Shown here piece by piece: positions 1-8,313 of a stretch of DNA of 64,000 nucleotides. How positions within the stretch are numbered: the stretch's first letter is position 1; the number at the start of each line of letters is the position of its first letter. The notes under the pieces are model-generated. The model saw nothing but the letters and a program-made list of their open reading frames with translations. It made no database searches and was not told where the DNA came from. The position numbers were made by a program, and so were the translations under genes. Origin of the DNA: UBA2705 sp963977105 (lineage in GTDB: Bacteria > Pseudomonadota > Alphaproteobacteria > Micavibrionales > Micavibrionaceae); contig CAXBNI010000002.1 of the NCBI GenBank assembly GCA_963977105.1, positions 124,001 through 188,000 on the forward strand, written 5' to 3'.

Positions 1-1
1 T

Positions 2-493
2 AACCACGTCATGAAAGATGACACATTAGCTGAGATTGCCTTGCAAGCCCCCAACAACGTCAAATCCTTGACACGCATTCGTGGCATAAGTGACCGCCTT
101 GCCGATAGCGACAAAGGCCGCAAGATTTTAAAAATCATCAACCAGATCGCTGATATTAATTCTGATGATTGCCCAAAAAAAGAAGCCAAGCCTTCATTGC
201 CACCGCATTTGCAATCCACACTTGAAATGCTCAAAATGTTACTGCGTATTCAAGCCGCAGACCATAATGTTGCCGCAAAGTTGATTGCAAAAAGCGATGA
301 TCTTGAAGCTATCGCTTTGGGACGAGATCAAAGCCTACCTGCATTAAAGGGCTGGCGACTTGAAATCTTCGGTGAGAAAGCCCTCGCCCTCAAAAGCGGT
401 AAAATCGCGTTCACGCTAAAAAATGGCAATATCCACACATTCAAAGTCGAGCAAGACGCTCAACAATCAGGCGAGAATTCAGAAGAAGAATAG
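2..493 (+). CDS. rnd: Ribonuclease D, C-terminal part (5' truncated by window edge)
   Basis: RNase D trims 3' ends of tRNA and other structured RNA precursors. Only the C-terminal part is present: the frame is already open at base 2, so the first methionine at base 11 is internal. The residues LTRIRGIS near the start and the later stretch SDDLEAIALG...PALKGWRLEIFGE match the two tandem HRDC-type helical domains of alphaproteobacterial RNase D, ending in an acidic tail. The DEDD exonuclease domain lies outside the window. The gene is convergent with the HAD phosphatase, 9 bases away. Family assignment rests on recalled HRDC sequence patterns and is fairly safe. Confidence 0.8.
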   Translation, partial: NHVMKDDTLAEIALQAPNNVKSLTRIRGISDRLADSDKGRKILKIINQIADINSDDCPKKEAKPSLPPHLQSTLEMLKMLLRIQAADHNVAAKLIAKSDDLEAIALGRDQSLPALKGWRLEIFGEKALALKSGKIAFTLKNGNIHTFKVEQDAQQSGENSEEE

Positions 494-502
494 GGCAAAG
501 CC

Positions 503-1360
503 CTACGCCAAGTTATTATAGCGTGGTAATTGCGCGCCTTTTTGGCTATCTGCGACAAGCGCATCATAGACAGCGTCAAAATCTTGTGGCTGACACGCTG
601 TATAGCTTAGGCCGTGAGATTGCGCAAAGGCATTATTCGCCTGCGTCTTTAAATACGACGAATCTGCGCGCATCTGCTCAACCTGGCTCTCACTAAGCGC
701 CTGAGAGACATCTGTAATCACATGGACAATATGGCCGCCGAAATCAAGGCCGGAGCGCACGCCAACGATGCTATCCTCTAACACAACACAGTTTAAGGGG
801 CTATGCTGGGCATTATGGGTCTTGTTCATACGCTCAAGCCCTAGCAAGTAAGGGTCGCCTGACGGCTTCACAGCATAGCCTTGGTTCATCACGTAATCAG
901 ACGCAATGGCATTTTTCCAAAACACATCGCTGAGGCTCGCTGCCGCCATCGTGTGCTCGACCGTTTTGAACGATGAATTTGTGACAATCACCGCCGCTTC
1001 ATTATTGGCAACCAGCGCTTTAAACTTATCCATTACAGGTTTAATTTCGACAACCAAGTCTGGCCGTGCGGCCAAAGCATTATAATATTCAGAAATCCGC
1101 TCTCGCGAGAAATCAATATGGCATGGGTTATCCGCAGCAAACTGCGCAGACTTTTGTGATAAAAGCTCATGAAAATTCTTTGCGCCAGTGCCGCGTAACA
1201 TATCAAGCTCTTGCTGTGCGATCTGAATGTTATATGTGCCCATATAAGCTTGGTGAACGGACTCATAAATCGCTTCCGTATCCAGTAGCGTGCCGTCCAT
1301 ATCCGATAACGTAACCTGTATTGCCTGATGCTTTTGCATAGACTGAGATTTTTTGTTCAA
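503..1360 (-). CDS. HAD-superfamily phosphatase (beta-phosphoglucomutase/phosphatase-like)
   Basis: A 285-residue HAD hydrolase. Motif I is SDMDGTLLDTE with the nucleophile and acid/base aspartates at about D20 and D22; motif II is the VTNSS segment; motif III is the lysine in AVKPSGDPYLLG; motif IV is VVLEDSIVG. The helical cap inserted after motif I places it in HAD subfamily IA, whose members dephosphorylate sugar phosphates and similar small molecules; the substrate cannot be read from sequence. The frame starts at a TTG codon, but a strong GGAGGGG lies just before it, so this start is plausible; an ATG seven codons in (base 1339) is the alternative. It is last in a minus-strand run behind a ROK sugar kinase and GDP-fucose genes, consistent with a sugar-phosphate substrate (inference). 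Confidence 0.8.
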   Translation of the reverse strand: MNKKSQSMQKHQAIQVTLSDMDGTLLDTEAIYESVHQAYMGTYNIQIAQQELDMLRGTGAKNFHELLSQKSAQFAADNPCHIDFSRERISEYYNALAARPDLVVEIKPVMDKFKALVANNEAAVIVTNSSFKTVEHTMAAASLSDVFWKNAIASDYVMNQGYAVKPSGDPYLLGLERMNKTHNAQHSPLNCVVLEDSIVGVRSGLDFGGHIVHVITDVSQALSESQVEQMRADSSYLKTQANNAFAQSHGLSYTACQPQDFDAVYDALVADSQKGAQLPRYNNLA

Positions 1361-1465
1361 AATCCCCTCCCTTATTTTTATAATTATCTATTGGTAGCAC
1401 AAAGCGAAACAACGAGTCAAAAAAGCGCGGGATTCTATCCCAAGGGCCGTCAAAAATAGCGACCT

Positions 1466-2488
1466 TTACTGATTGCGCCCTAGCCATGCCGCGCCGCGAA
1501 CCCCAGATGAATCACCATGACGCGGCGGTACGATATGCGTACGCAGGCTGCTCGAGAAACAATATAGCGCTAATTTCTCAGGCAGCGCCTCATAAAGCTG
1601 CGCAATATTTCCCATGCCACCACCAAGGACAATCGCATCGGGATCAATCACGTCAACCACGCTTGCCAATCCGCGCGCAAGGCGGTCAATATAACAATCA
1701 AGTGTTTGCTCGGCATCGGCGTCCCCAGCACCTACGCGCGCAACGATCTCCGCGCCTTTAAGGCGTCGACCGCTGCGGCGATGGTAGTCATTTTCAAAAC
1801 CTGTGCCAGAAATCCACGTTTCTAAACAACCAAACTTACCGCAATAACAGGCCGTCCCAGTATATTCATTATCATGAAGGCTATCGACGTATTGTGCGCA
1901 ATAAGGCTTATGTGCATATATAGGGGATATGATCGCCGCACGCGCTACAGCGGCCTCTGCGTTTAGTGTCTGCGCGTCGGCGCTGTATTGACGCGGCCAA
2001 GGCAGAGGGTTATGCCCCCATTCCCCGCCAATGCCGTTCATACCAATATGCGCACGCCCATTATAAGCGAGCCCAGCGCCGCAGCCTGTGCCGATAATGA
2101 CGCCAAAGACAACAGCCTTGCCTGCCGCGGCGCCATCCGCAGCCTCAGATACAGCAAAGCAATTCGCATCATTATCAACCGCCACAGGCAGATCAAGCCT
2201 CGCCGCCAAATCGGTGGCGAGCGGGTGACCATTGAGCCATGTTGAGTTGGCATTTTTTACATTGTTTGTAACGCTGCATATTGTCCCTGGAATACCAATA
2301 CCTAGTGATGAAACACGCTGTTTACATTCCGCTTCTGCATGACGCACTAGCGCGGTAATGCTTTGCAATGTTGCTTGGTAATCATCCCGCGGCGAAGCTT
2401 TGCGATGGCGAAAAATCTCTGCCCCGCTCGCCTCATCCAAACAGATTATTTCGGTTTTCGTACCGCCCAGATCAACCCCAGCAAACAT
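1466..2488 (-). CDS. ROK-family sugar kinase (fructokinase/hexokinase type)
   Basis: A 340-residue ROK kinase that would phosphorylate a hexose with ATP. The N-terminal phosphate-binding loop is DLGGTKTE (D6), and a second motif GTGCGAGLAYNG follows mid-protein. The ROK zinc motif is present with C214, C216 and C221 followed by LE. Length and the motif FGCLETWISGTG fit Mak-type fructokinases or N-acetylhexosamine kinases; the exact sugar is not decided by sequence. Start ATG has AGGA eight bases upstream. It has no transcriptional-regulator HTH domain, so it is an enzyme and not a ROK repressor. It sits 14 bases downstream of the CtlX-like gene in a probable operon. Confidence 0.88.
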   Translation of the reverse strand: MFAGVDLGGTKTEIICLDEASGAEIFRHRKASPRDDYQATLQSITALVRHAEAECKQRVSSLGIGIPGTICSVTNNVKNANSTWLNGHPLATDLAARLDLPVAVDNDANCFAVSEAADGAAAGKAVVFGVIIGTGCGAGLAYNGRAHIGMNGIGGEWGHNPLPWPRQYSADAQTLNAEAAVARAAIISPIYAHKPYCAQYVDSLHDNEYTGTACYCGKFGCLETWISGTGFENDYHRRSGRRLKGAEIVARVGAGDADAEQTLDCYIDRLARGLASVVDVIDPDAIVLGGGMGNIAQLYEALPEKLALYCFSSSLRTHIVPPRHGDSSGVRGAAWLGRNQ

Positions 2489-2502
2489 CGTTCAGTCCTA
2501 TT

Positions 2503-3405
2503 TTAAAAAAGTTCTAACATCATACAGCGCGCAGAGCCGCCACCATAACGCTCTACCGTATCAAGCGGTGTATGCAGGATTTTGTCATGATGCGCTTCAT
2601 ATACGGCGATCTGTTCAGCGGTAAGCGCCTGATATGCACTTTCTGACATCACCAAAATTTTCTCATTATTTGCGCCTTTAACTTCGAGCGCATTACCACA
2701 GAAAGCCAACAGTTGATCCATTGTAAGCTCGACGACTTTATGCGTTTTACGCAGGCTATCTAGCACGGCTTTACGCTCGCCATCATCGGTAATGCATGCT
2801 GCGCAAATTGTTGCGACCTCTGTACCGATATGCATCAACACATCCGTATGATAAATAGGTTTACCCGTATGCGAGCCTGTATCAAAAGCGATCAACGTAT
2901 AGCCGTAATGATCCGCCCATTGCTGCGCCAGTTCACGGTCCGTACGCGCTGAAAGCGCCGCATAACCAATTTTATTCACATGGTCACGGCATATAGACGC
3001 TGTGCTTTCTAAATTCGCGCCTTCTTTCGTATTATCACGGAAATCAAGGTCAAGCTTATAGCTGCGAGAAAACAAATCAACAATTTGCGGCGTTAATTCG
3101 CGCTTGCGTGATTGGTCTTTCATTTTATAAAGCGTCAAACGCCCGTCTGGCATGGTCGAAAGCCAGTTCGGAAAAATATGGTCAGGGCAATCATCGCGCC
3201 CTAATATTTCCGTGATGGCAATGCCATTGGCAACCAACAAATCGCGTAAAGCTTGAAATTCTGCACGCGCTTCGGCGGTTTTATCGACGGTAGGCCCTGC
3301 GCTTTTCTCGTCCTGATAATGGTTACTATCCATTGTTTCTGGGTTCGCATAAAAGACGGTCGGATCAATCATCAAGATATGATTGGTGGATTGTGTTTTT
3401 TTCAT
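2503..3405 (-). CDS. Citrulline/arginine deiminase-superfamily hydrolase (CtlX-like)
   Basis: A 300-residue member of the guanidino-group-modifying (amidinotransferase/arginine deiminase) fold. Visible landmarks are the DDCPDHIFPNW segment (about residues 71-81), LESTASICRDH (E133, D141), the catalytic histidine in PIYHTDVLM (H186), and the catalytic cysteine seven residues from the C-terminus in GGGSARCM (C294). This order matches the CtlX family linked to citrulline use, which hydrolyses a ureido or guanidino group; the real substrate is unproven. Start ATG follows AGGGAGA with 9-base spacing. Its place between mannose-1-phosphate guanylyltransferase and a sugar kinase is unexpected for an amino-acid enzyme. 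Confidence 0.78.
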   Translation of the reverse strand: MKKTQSTNHILMIDPTVFYANPETMDSNHYQDEKSAGPTVDKTAEARAEFQALRDLLVANGIAITEILGRDDCPDHIFPNWLSTMPDGRLTLYKMKDQSRKRELTPQIVDLFSRSYKLDLDFRDNTKEGANLESTASICRDHVNKIGYAALSARTDRELAQQWADHYGYTLIAFDTGSHTGKPIYHTDVLMHIGTEVATICAACITDDGERKAVLDSLRKTHKVVELTMDQLLAFCGNALEVKGANNEKILVMSESAYQALTAEQIAVYEAHHDKILHTPLDTVERYGGGSARCMMLELF

Positions 3406-3452
3406 TATTTGATTCTCCCTATTATGCTGCGCAGTATATAGAGATAATTCTA

Positions 3453-4310
3453 TTATTTAAAGATATGAAATCTGTGTATATACCGCAAGAACATACGCCA
3501 GCTCCCAATATCCGCCCAGTGGACATTACTATGTTGCATACGGATATTCTGTGCACATTCTAATATCAAGCGATCAAACGCCCTGTTTGATATGGCTTCA
3601 TATCCCGCGCGATCGACGGCGAGTGGGTCAAGGTTTTGAATTTGATACCACATTGCAGGCGCATATTCGCGAAACGCCTCAAGCGCGGCGGCGTAACTCA
3701 TTAAGAATATTCCGCTATTCCAGTAATAGCGACCTGTCGTGATATATTCACCAGCGCGTTCTTTGCTTGGTTTTTCCGTGAATGAGGCGACGACATGTAG
3801 CCCAGCGTGCCCCTCAATATTCGCGACGGTCTCTTCAATTTCTATATAGCCATATGCAGACTGTGCAGAGCGCGGCGTAATGCCGAATAAAATGATATGG
3901 TTTTGCGCGCTTGCTTCATTTTGTTCAACCAGCGGAACAAAAGCAGAAAAATCATCCATGAGATGGTCACAAGGCAAAACAATCAGCCCATGGTCTGTGA
4001 TGTCCTGACGTTGTAAATAATGTAGTGCAAGCCCAATTGCAGGACCTGTGTTACAAGACACAGGTTCGGCAATAATCGCACGTGGCTTTACCCCAATATC
4101 GCGCAATTGCGCCGCAACAATATCCTTATAAGCAGCCGAAGTCACAATAATCGGCGCGGTAAAAACAGACGCACGTTGCACCGTATCCTGAAACAAGGTC
4201 AGGCCATTCTTGCGCAATTTAAAAAACTGTTTGGGACGCGCCGGCGTCGATAACGGCCTTAAGCGGCGACCGGCGCCACCACAAAGTATAATCGGAATAA
4301 TTTGACTCAA
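3453..4310 (-). CDS. manC: Mannose-1-phosphate guanylyltransferase (nucleotidyltransferase domain only)
   Basis: Makes GDP-mannose from mannose-1-phosphate and GTP. The N-terminus carries the signature GGAGRRLRPLSTPARPKQF; later come FTEKPS, the sugar-binding YYWNSGIFLM and the terminal VHWADIGSW. At 285 residues it has only the nucleotidyltransferase domain: the cupin mannose-6-phosphate isomerase domain of the usual 470-residue AlgA/ManC type is absent, and even the linker beta-helix of 350-residue forms is mostly missing. The start is TTG, supported by AAGG eight bases upstream; no nearby ATG is better placed. It lies 26 bases after fcl and supplies the substrate for gmd and fcl just upstream, so the three form one pathway. 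Confidence 0.9.
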   Translation of the reverse strand: MSQIIPIILCGGAGRRLRPLSTPARPKQFFKLRKNGLTLFQDTVQRASVFTAPIIVTSAAYKDIVAAQLRDIGVKPRAIIAEPVSCNTGPAIGLALHYLQRQDITDHGLIVLPCDHLMDDFSAFVPLVEQNEASAQNHIILFGITPRSAQSAYGYIEIEETVANIEGHAGLHVVASFTEKPSKERAGEYITTGRYYWNSGIFLMSYAAALEAFREYAPAMWYQIQNLDPLAVDRAGYEAISNRAFDRLILECAQNIRMQHSNVHWADIGSWRMFLRYIHRFHIFK

Positions 4311-4336
4311 CTTAGCAACCTTAACATTTACTCGGC

Positions 4337-5290
4337 TTACATTTTCTGTTCAATATTACGCTTGCGGAAATCTGCATAGCTTTGCCACAAACCATCAGCC
4401 AGAGCTGTGGTTGCACGCCAGCCCAAATAATCAATTACCTGACTATCTAGAATTTTTCGCGGCGTACCATCTGGCTGCTGCGCGTCAAACACGAGCTGCC
4501 CTTTATAGCCGACAACTTGCGCAATAAGCTCCGCAAGGTCTTTTATAGACACCTCTGCGCCACTACCAATGTTGAGCGGTTTTTCATCACTGTAACTCTC
4601 TAACGCACAAAGTGTGGCTTCTGCCAAATCATCTACATATAAAAACTCTCGTAGCGCACGACCACTGCCCCAGAGCTTGATCTGATTTTGTTCAAATGTT
4701 TTTGCATTATGCATTTTTAAAATTAGAGCAGGTATAACATGCGAGGTAAAAGCATCATAGCTATCCCCCTCGCCATATAGGTTACACGGCATCAAAGAAA
4801 TATAGTCCGCCCCATATTCACGGCGATAATACGTGCAAAGCCGTGTTCCGACAATTTTGGCAAGCGCATAAGCTTCATTGCTCGGCTCTAAGGCCGATGT
4901 CAGCAAGCTTTCAGGCTGCAGCGGCTGCGGCGCGTCCTTTGGGTAAATACATGACGAGCCCATAAACACCAATTTACGCACCTTATGTTCATAGGCGCTA
5001 TTAATTACATTTTGCGCCATTGACAGGTTCTCATTAAGGAACTCAACAGGGTATTTCGCGTTCGGCGCAATGCCACCAACCCGCCCAGCGGCGTGAATGA
5101 CAACTTCCGGGCGGCGCTGTGCCATCCAGTCATCGACAGCGCTTTTATCGGTTAAATCTAACTCTGATCGCTCCGCCGTCAACACGATGATATCACGGCG
5201 CTGCTTTAATAAGCGCACCAGCGCGCCGCCCACCATACCATTATGGCCTGTGATAAATATTGAACGACCAGAGAGATCAAATTGCGGCAT
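4337..5290 (-). CDS. fcl: GDP-L-fucose synthase
   Basis: Epimerase/reductase converting GDP-4-keto-6-deoxy-mannose to GDP-L-fucose with NADPH. A Rossmann motif FITGHNGMVGGAL begins at residue 13; the catalytic set is in MGSSCIYPKDAPQP (S112, S113, C114) and YALAK (Y141, K145). AAGRVGGI and the PCNLYGEGDSYD segment are typical of the Fcl/WcaG family, and 317 residues is the family length. It sits 24 bases downstream of gmd, the preceding pathway step. The product is normally used in capsule, O-antigen or exopolysaccharide; no fucosyltransferase is seen in the window. Confidence 0.93.
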   Translation of the reverse strand: MPQFDLSGRSIFITGHNGMVGGALVRLLKQRRDIIVLTAERSELDLTDKSAVDDWMAQRRPEVVIHAAGRVGGIAPNAKYPVEFLNENLSMAQNVINSAYEHKVRKLVFMGSSCIYPKDAPQPLQPESLLTSALEPSNEAYALAKIVGTRLCTYYRREYGADYISLMPCNLYGEGDSYDAFTSHVIPALILKMHNAKTFEQNQIKLWGSGRALREFLYVDDLAEATLCALESYSDEKPLNIGSGAEVSIKDLAELIAQVVGYKGQLVFDAQQPDGTPRKILDSQVIDYLGWRATTALADGLWQSYADFRKRNIEQKM

Positions 5291-5314
5291 ATAAATACTT
5301 TCGCGGCGTAAGCC

Positions 5315-6310
5315 TTATTCTTGAGCGGCTATTATCATTTCATTTATGAGGCTTTGCCTTGATGTTTTGGCTGACCATCCCAAGTGGCGTTTTGCCAAAG
5401 AAGGATCGCCTTGCAGGACATGCACCTCATGGGGACGGTAAAGCGCAGATGATATTCTAACAGCAAGCTTATCGTTTTCAAGGAAAATAGCAACTTCATC
5501 ACTGCCTTTCCCCTGCCAGCGGATGGGCATGGACAGCGCTGCAAACACGTCTTCAACAAACTCACGCACACAGCATGTACGGCCTGAGGCCAAGACAAAG
5601 TCACGCGGGGTGTCTTGTTGTAACATCAACCACATGCCTTCAACATAGTCCGCCGCATGGCCCCAATCACGCTGCGCGTCAAGATTACCAAGAATGAGTA
5701 CATCTTGACGGCCTGCCTTAATCGCAACCGCAGCTTTAACAATTTTTTGTGTAACGAAATCATCCCCGCGCTTCGGACTTTCATGATTAAACAAAATGCC
5801 ATTAACAGCAAATAGCCCTTTATCATCTCGGTATTTTTCTACCGCTTGATGCGCACTCAGCTTACCTTCAGCATAAGGGCTTTGTGGCGAGAATGGCGAA
5901 TTTTCATTCTGCGGCGCTGGCGTATTGCCAAATAATTCAGACGTGCCTGCTTGATAGAAGCGGCACTCGGGGACATACGCATGCACAGCGCGCAGCAAGC
6001 GTTCCGCACCTGCGCCGTTAATATTTTTTGTATATTCAGGCATCGAGAAACTCACCCCGACATGGCTTTGCGCCGCGAGGTTATAAACCTCGTCAGGCTG
6101 CACGGCAGCCACAACACGGTTTAATGAATCCTCGTCGCTCATATCGCCATAATGAAAATCAATATCATTAAGCAGCGCCGTTAAATGGACACGGTCATCA
6201 TGGGCCAGCGCTTGGCGCATACCGTTTACGCGATAGCCTTTATTTAACAGCAGAGTTGCTAAATAAAAACCGTCTTGACCCGTTATGCCTGTAATTAAAG
6301 CTCTCTTCAC
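5315..6310 (-). CDS. gmd: GDP-mannose 4,6-dehydratase
   Basis: Oxidises and dehydrates GDP-mannose to GDP-4-keto-6-deoxy-D-mannose, first committed step to GDP-L-fucose. The NADP-binding motif is ALITGITGQDGFYLA, the active site includes SPYAEGK (YxxxK), and NGILFNHESPKRG plus QRDWGHAADYVEGMW are family hallmarks. The longest frame would begin at an ATG at 6400, but the extra 30 residues are not family-like; a GTG at 6310 has AGGGGG about six bases upstream and gives a normal KRALITG start at 331 residues, so it is chosen. The usual SPYAVAK is SPYAEGK here and the following helix is divergent. First gene of the gmd-fcl-manC run. Confidence 0.92.
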   Translation of the reverse strand: MKRALITGITGQDGFYLATLLLNKGYRVNGMRQALAHDDRVHLTALLNDIDFHYGDMSDEDSLNRVVAAVQPDEVYNLAAQSHVGVSFSMPEYTKNINGAGAERLLRAVHAYVPECRFYQAGTSELFGNTPAPQNENSPFSPQSPYAEGKLSAHQAVEKYRDDKGLFAVNGILFNHESPKRGDDFVTQKIVKAAVAIKAGRQDVLILGNLDAQRDWGHAADYVEGMWLMLQQDTPRDFVLASGRTCCVREFVEDVFAALSMPIRWQGKGSDEVAIFLENDKLAVRISSALYRPHEVHVLQGDPSLAKRHLGWSAKTSRQSLINEMIIAAQE

Positions 6311-6457
6311 GTCTGCCCCCTTAAGTCTAGCGCTTACACGCTTAAGGTAACATTCTAATGCATTCACATACAGAGTTACAACTATGAAGTTTATCATCAC
6401 ACGGAACTATTCTTTGCCTCGCACGTAAGAATAAAAAATAAAACGAAAGGAAAAACC

Positions 6458-6598
6458 ATGCCATATTTAAAAATTATACTTACATGCCTGTTTTTAGCAT
6501 CAACACCATTAATGCTGAGCGCATGCGATAAAAACTCTGACCTTGAAGAGGCTGCTGAAGAAATCAGCGACGAAATTGATGACGCGACAACACGTTAA
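6458..6598 (+). CDS. Very small predicted lipoprotein (46 aa)
   Basis: A short frame from ATG at 6458 with AAAGG eight bases upstream. The product is 46 residues: a hydrophobic signal segment (residues 5-19), a lipobox LSAC with the acceptor cysteine at C23, then a highly acidic tail rich in Glu and Asp. This resembles entericidin-like or other tiny envelope lipoproteins, but no specific family is recognised. It sits 20 bases before the Pmp3-like gene on the same strand, so the two are probably cotranscribed. Signal peptide, lipobox and ribosome site together make a real gene likely. Confidence 0.65.
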   Translation: MPYLKIILTCLFLASTPLMLSACDKNSDLEEAAEEISDEIDDATTR

Positions 6599-6618
6599 TT
6601 AAAATAAAGGAGCAGGCT

Positions 6619-6810
6619 ATGCCCATTGCACAAACACAAGATACACTGTTAGGTGATTTACTTAAAATTCTCTTGGCCGTTATATTGCCACCAATCGGCG
6701 TATTAATTGAAACAGGTTTATCAAAGCACCTATTAATAAATGTCATATTAACAATGCTTGGTTTTATTCCTGGCATTATTCATGCCGTTTATATAATTGC
6801 GCGCAATTGA
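6619..6810 (+). CDS. Pmp3/YqaE-family small membrane protein
   Basis: A 63-residue protein with two membrane helices. The first contains ILPPIGVLIE and the second LGFIPGIIHAVYII; this pair is the signature of the YqaE/Pmp3 (UPF0057) family of small stress-associated membrane proteolipids. Exact function in bacteria is unknown; eukaryotic homologues affect membrane potential and salt tolerance. The start has AAGGAG eight to nine bases upstream. It is followed by a shared hairpin terminator that also faces the opposing hypothetical gene. Confidence 0.9.
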   Translation: MPIAQTQDTLLGDLLKILLAVILPPIGVLIETGLSKHLLINVILTMLGFIPGIIHAVYIIARN

Positions 6811-6835
6811 TTTTAAATTTGTTAAACTAATAAAA

Positions 6836-6866
6836 AAGCATTTAGCCTTCACGGGCTAAATGCTTG
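6836..6866. terminator. Bidirectional hairpin terminator
   Basis: A perfect 12-base stem (6836-6847 with 6854-6865, AAGCATTTAGCC and its complement) around a six-base loop, with an A-run on the left side. It lies between convergent genes and could end both the Pmp3-like transcript and the opposing hypothetical gene. Confidence 0.75.
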
Positions 6867-6883
6867 CTTTGTTGGGTTGTTAA

Positions 6884-7216
6884 CTAAGCTGCGTTTTTGG
6901 TGTATCCATTATACGCTAATGCATCAACATCAACATTGGCGATAGCTGATATATATGTCGGGAATTTAATAGCGCCCCCCAAAGATTCAATCAAACCTAT
7001 GCGTTTTTTCTTGCGTAAGCATCGCAGCGTCTTAGGGCATGTGCAATTTATGCGCCCAAACAAAGCGCCGTCTTCTTTATAAAAAGACACAACATCCCCA
7101 GCAATATGTAAGTTTAGAGCCTCGCCCTTGGGCACAGATTGCGGAACAATCACAACCATTGAATTATCATGGCCTATTATAAATTCGCAATCATCAAACA
7201 CTTTATTATTAAACAT
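6884..7216 (-). CDS. Hypothetical protein (PilZ-like basic small protein not excluded)
   Basis: A 110-residue protein of unrecognised family. The frame could begin at 7231, but the ATG at 7216 has a strong GGAGG eight bases upstream that lies inside the longer frame, so the shorter form is chosen. It has a basic, Cys-containing centre (CTCPKTLRCLRKKKRIG, with three cysteines) and a C-terminal half with FPTYISAIANVDVD. The beta-rich N-terminal half might suggest a small regulatory domain, but no motif proves it. No signal peptide or membrane helix is visible, so it is probably cytoplasmic. Confidence 0.55.
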   Translation of the reverse strand: MFNNKVFDDCEFIIGHDNSMVVIVPQSVPKGEALNLHIAGDVVSFYKEDGALFGRINCTCPKTLRCLRKKKRIGLIESLGGAIKFPTYISAIANVDVDALAYNGYTKNAA

Positions 7217-7290
7217 AACCCCAACCTCCATTGTCTGGATGATATGTATAATGCCTAAAGATTAACAAAACGTTAACAATCTATGAATAC

Positions 7291-8199
7291 CTAAAAGATA
7301 TGCGGGTCTTTTTCCGTACGGCTTGATCGCAAGCCATGATAATACTTGCGACGAAAAGGGTACATTAACTGATGAATAAACGGCACCGGCATGGCCTGCT
7401 TAATACCGATATCGACTGGCGGCCTACGGTTCTCGTTAAAATAACTGCCAAACACCCAATCCCAAAGCATGACATTTTCACCAAAGTTTTTATCGCCTTC
7501 ACGTAAGTCTTTACTATGATGCCAACGGTGCAGCTCTGGCGTGTTAAACAGCCACGATATCGGGCCAAACTTCATTTCGACGTTACAGTGGGTCAGCATA
7601 CCAATAAACGCTGTCACTGCGCTCAGCCATTTTACAACCTCCATTGGCGCCCCTAAATACAGCAGCAAGCCTAGCCCCATAACAATCGATATAAGGCTAT
7701 CTACAAAGTGGAAGCGCCCTGTATTGACAATCCACAAACGCTTCACGCTGTGATGAATAGCGTGGAACGCCCACATTGGCGGCCAACGGTGGCTTAAACG
7801 ATGCGCCCAGTACAGCATAAACTCCGCGCTTACTATGCCCAGTATGACTTGCGCGGCCATAGGCCATTCGCGCGGCCAGATACCACGCCCCTGCTCCGCC
7901 GCTGGCGTTAAGAATGCCGAGAGCCCGATAACACCACCAAAAATTAATAAGCCCTGTACCAATCCTTTTGAACTCAGTGTGTGCGCAAGGTCTTGCCAAA
8001 GCTGCCCATCCGCGCCTAGCCATGCACGCTCGTGAGGCATAAAACGCTCCAAGAAAAATAAACTTGCCGCCAAGCAAAGGTAAGCCAAATTAAAAAACAC
8101 AATTGGCTGCCCAACGCTCATGCCATAAGCAAAAAGCCCTAAGCTATTCACGAGTAAAACTGGCCAGATCAGCCATCTTAAAGTTGGTTTCAACATCAA
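7291..8199 (-). CDS. Fatty acid hydroxylase / sterol desaturase family membrane protein
   Basis: A 302-residue integral membrane di-iron oxygenase. It has about five hydrophobic segments and the three histidine clusters of the family: HRLSH, HAIHH, and HRWHH with preceding TPEL, all expected on the cytoplasmic face where they hold the iron centre. Members hydroxylate or desaturate sterols, carotenoids and fatty acids; the substrate here is unknown. The C-terminal WDWVFGSYF motif is also typical. It is transcribed alone, with a terminator separating it from purA upstream. Confidence 0.88.
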   Translation of the reverse strand: MMLKPTLRWLIWPVLLVNSLGLFAYGMSVGQPIVFFNLAYLCLAASLFFLERFMPHERAWLGADGQLWQDLAHTLSSKGLVQGLLIFGGVIGLSAFLTPAAEQGRGIWPREWPMAAQVILGIVSAEFMLYWAHRLSHRWPPMWAFHAIHHSVKRLWIVNTGRFHFVDSLISIVMGLGLLLYLGAPMEVVKWLSAVTAFIGMLTHCNVEMKFGPISWLFNTPELHRWHHSKDLREGDKNFGENVMLWDWVFGSYFNENRRPPVDIGIKQAMPVPFIHQLMYPFRRKYYHGLRSSRTEKDPHIF

Positions 8200-8256
8200 T
8201 GCCTCATTAACGATTACTATGATGGCAAACTACGCCTACACGTTAAAAGAGTAAAC

Positions 8257-8293
8257 AAAAAAGGCGCCAAAGATAAAATCTAGCGCCTTTTTA
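8257..8293 (-). terminator. Terminator after purA
   Basis: A 10-base stem (AAAAAGGCGC at 8258-8267 with its complement at 8283-8292) with a 15-base loop and, read on the minus strand, a run of U. It separates purA from the downstream fatty acid hydroxylase-type gene. Confidence 0.7.
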
Positions 8294-8313
8294 TTATTCA
8301 TTATCTTTCACAT

